Positions 63,197 through 64,000 of a stretch of 64,000 nt of DNA are shown piece after piece (positions within the stretch are counted from its first letter, which is position 1; every line of letters starts with the position of its first letter). This stretch comes from CAUZFZ01 sp963579025. GTDB lineage: Bacteria > Planctomycetota > Planctomycetia > Planctomycetales > Planctomycetaceae. Where the stretch lies: the NCBI GenBank assembly GCA_963579025.1, contig CAUZFZ010000028.1, positions 16,483-80,482 on the forward strand. The letters are read 5' to 3'. The translations under genes were made by a program, and so were the position numbers. The notes beneath the pieces are model-generated. The model made no database searches. It was given only the letters and a program-made list of their open reading frames with translations, and was not told the origin of the DNA.

Positions 63197-63310
63197 TCAC
63201 ATCGATGGCCGGGCTGGCCCATTAGTGAGACACCAGATCGCGACAATTGCCGTGACAACCATCTGCGTCAGCAGGGCGGGATCAAGCTCGCCCATCAGGG
63301 GAAACAGCAT
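63197..63310 (-). CDS. Novel 37-residue single-span ORF in the pilus locus
   Basis: ATG 63310 follows GAGGAGAGAACGCC, a strong ribosome-binding site. The frame is short (37 codons), reads MLFPLMGELDPALLTQMVV, then TAIVAIWCLTNGPARPSM, and ends at TGA 63197-63199. Residues 13-27 are hydrophobic (LLTQMVVTAIVAIWC), so one membrane span is plausible. It lies between flp and the prepilin peptidase on the same strand. It is not a recognised pilin and lacks the pilin cleavage motif. It could be a small pilus-assembly or regulatory peptide; translation is inferred from the ribosome-binding site. Confidence 0.5.
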   Translation of the reverse strand: MLFPLMGELDPALLTQMVVTAIVAIWCLTNGPARPSM

Positions 63311-63328
63311 GGCGTTCTCTCCTCAACA

Positions 63329-63422
63329 GTTTGTGACTGGTGTGCCAACGTGAAAAGCCAGCCGCCCCGGATGGGACGACTGGCCCTGTCTTCAATCGTC
63401 TCAAGTGGCGGCTTAGCTGAGG
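63329..63422. repeat. 94-bp direct repeat, copy 1 (pilin 3' end and terminator)
   Basis: This stretch recurs at 63806-63900 with about ten differences. It includes the pilin stop region and a terminator-shaped stem. The duplicated part runs from GTTTGTGACTGGTGTG to GCGGCTTA..TGAGGG. Confidence 0.8.
63352..63384 (-). terminator. Rho-independent terminator after flp
   Basis: On the minus strand GCCAGTCGTCCC, loop ATCC, then GGGGCGGCTGGC gives a 12-pair stem with two G-T pairs, followed by TTTTC. It ends the flp transcript, so the downstream pilus genes would need read-through or another promoter. A second copy is at 63829-63861. Confidence 0.78.
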
Positions 63423-63586
63423 GCCGCATCAACGAGGCCGAACTTGGTGTTGGCCTTGGAGCCGATCGAGGTGACTGTCGTGATGCAGACCACGATGATC
63501 AGAGCCATCATGACGGCGTATTCAACGGCCGTCGGGCCATCTTCACTGACGAGAAAATTCTTGACGCTGGCTGCGAATTTCTTCAC
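63413..63586 (-). CDS. flp: Flp family type IVb pilin
   Basis: The product is 57 residues from GTG 63586 (AGAGGA lies eight bases upstream). VKKFAASVKNFLVSEDGPTAVEYAVMMALIIVVCITTVTSIGSKANTKF is the Flp layout: a short basic leader, the GPTAVEY processing site, in which cleavage follows the glycine and the Glu at +5 is present, then a single hydrophobic helix. The end reads LVDAALS. It is the major pilin of the Tad pilus. A strong terminator follows. The longer upstream reading is rejected because it would extend the leader with unlike sequence. Confidence 0.92.
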   Translation of the reverse strand: MKKFAASVKNFLVSEDGPTAVEYAVMMALIIVVCITTVTSIGSKANTKFGLVDAALS

Positions 63587-63805
63587 TGGAATCCTCTTTC
63601 TTTGTGTGCTCCGAAAGGAGCAGGGACTTACCCAACGGGCTGTGGAATATACCACTGAATGCCCACCCGATTGGGCTGACATAATCGAACGCGACTCCCG
63701 GAACTGTCGTGGACGGCCAGGGAGATCGCGGCAGCAAAAAAACTGCCTGTCAGTCGTGGCTGGCGACTGTCCGTCACCGGCTACGTGCTGACATTCGAAT
63801 CAACC

Positions 63806-63900
63806 GTTTGTGACTGGTGTGCTAATGTGAAAAGCCAGCCGCCCCGAATGGGACAACTGGCCTTGTCTTCACTCGTCTCAAGCAGCGGCTTACGTGAGGG
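63806..63900. repeat. Direct repeat, copy 2, at the window end
   Basis: This is the second copy of the 63329-63422 block, again with a minus-strand terminator stem (63834-63845 with 63850-63861). A minus-strand open frame ends with TAA at 63890-63892 and runs off the window end (37 codons, LTAKAEELQLTTPTCC). It does not resemble the pilin, so either another gene lies beyond or this is a relic of a duplication. Confidence 0.7.
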
Positions 63901-64000
63901 GTGTGATCTCTCTGAGGCGACAACACGTGGGAGTTGTGAGTTGGAGTTCTTCGGCTTTTGCCGTGAGTTGAAGTGGTCTTGGAGAAAGCGGCGTCCTTTG

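Noticed and set aside
1..64000. tRNA or rRNA genes
   Set aside because: I looked for T-loop GGTTCGANTCC-type sequence with matching acceptor arms and for conserved rRNA blocks and saw none; a covariance search would settle it.

Overview
The window is a chromosomal segment of a planctomycete (Planctomycetota, probably class Planctomycetia). The assignment rests on gene content: five DUF1501 proteins with Tat-type signals, two large PSCyt1/DUF1549/DUF1553 ('PSD1') secreted cytochrome-like proteins, a sulfatase, DUF1080 and ThuA-like proteins, a 2186-residue DUF1583-type protein, a Ser/Thr kinase-WD40 protein (now broken), and split Tad pilus genes. No rRNA, tRNA, CRISPR array, prophage or recognisable transposase was found.

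Layout. 1-1.3 kb: three small minus-strand genes (MNT nucleotidyltransferase, a 105-aa protein, and a DUF7689-like gene broken by an in-frame TAG). 1.4-5.5 kb: ThuA-like, SRPBCC, a membrane protein flanked by hairpin repeats, a DUF1501 protein and a small partner. 5.8-7.3 kb: MscS channel fused to a cyclic-nucleotide-binding domain. 7.6-10.6 kb: polyamine cluster of two SpeD-type pyruvoyl decarboxylases, a deoxyhypusine/homospermidine synthase-like enzyme and an agmatinase-family ureohydrolase, the last three with overlapping reading frames. 10.8-12.2 kb: sulfatase. 12.25-15.65 kb: pseudogenised kinase with nine WD40 repeats. 15.9-22.4 kb: amidohydrolase and PqiA-like protein (minus), then an RND efflux adaptor and pump (plus). 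22.5-29.9 kb: epimerase, a composite repeat, a PQQ-type propeller, DUF1501 and PSD1, with a DUF559 nuclease gene flanked by inverted repeats between the last two. 30.3-33.4 kb: 2-oxoacid:ferredoxin oxidoreductase (korAB). 33.5-36.5 kb: two divergent DUF1501 genes. 36.6-43.8 kb: housekeeping genes (mutM, truB, hemH) with TPR, DUF1080 and membrane proteins. 44.1-50.7 kb: the giant DUF1583-type protein. 51.6-56.6 kb: a second PSD1-DUF2007-DUF1501 operon. 56.6-57.4 kb: palindromes and a candidate structured small RNA with a strong terminator. 57.6-63.6 kb: Tad pilus genes on the minus strand (flp, a new 37-codon ORF, prepilin peptidase, cpaB, secretin, cpaE), without the CpaF ATPase or TadB/C.

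The most unusual structure is intergenic. At least seven spots carry paired inverted hairpins, most of them bounded by GTAG...CTAC, the layout of bacterial REPIN elements. Several show compensatory base changes between the two halves, so each half probably folds separately. A separate C/T-rich repeat family brackets the DUF559 nuclease gene in inverted orientation and has supplied the stop codon of the RND pump gene.

Limits: all calls come from reading the sequence. Family names are recalled, not searched. Start codons were chosen from ribosome-binding sites and conserved N-termini.
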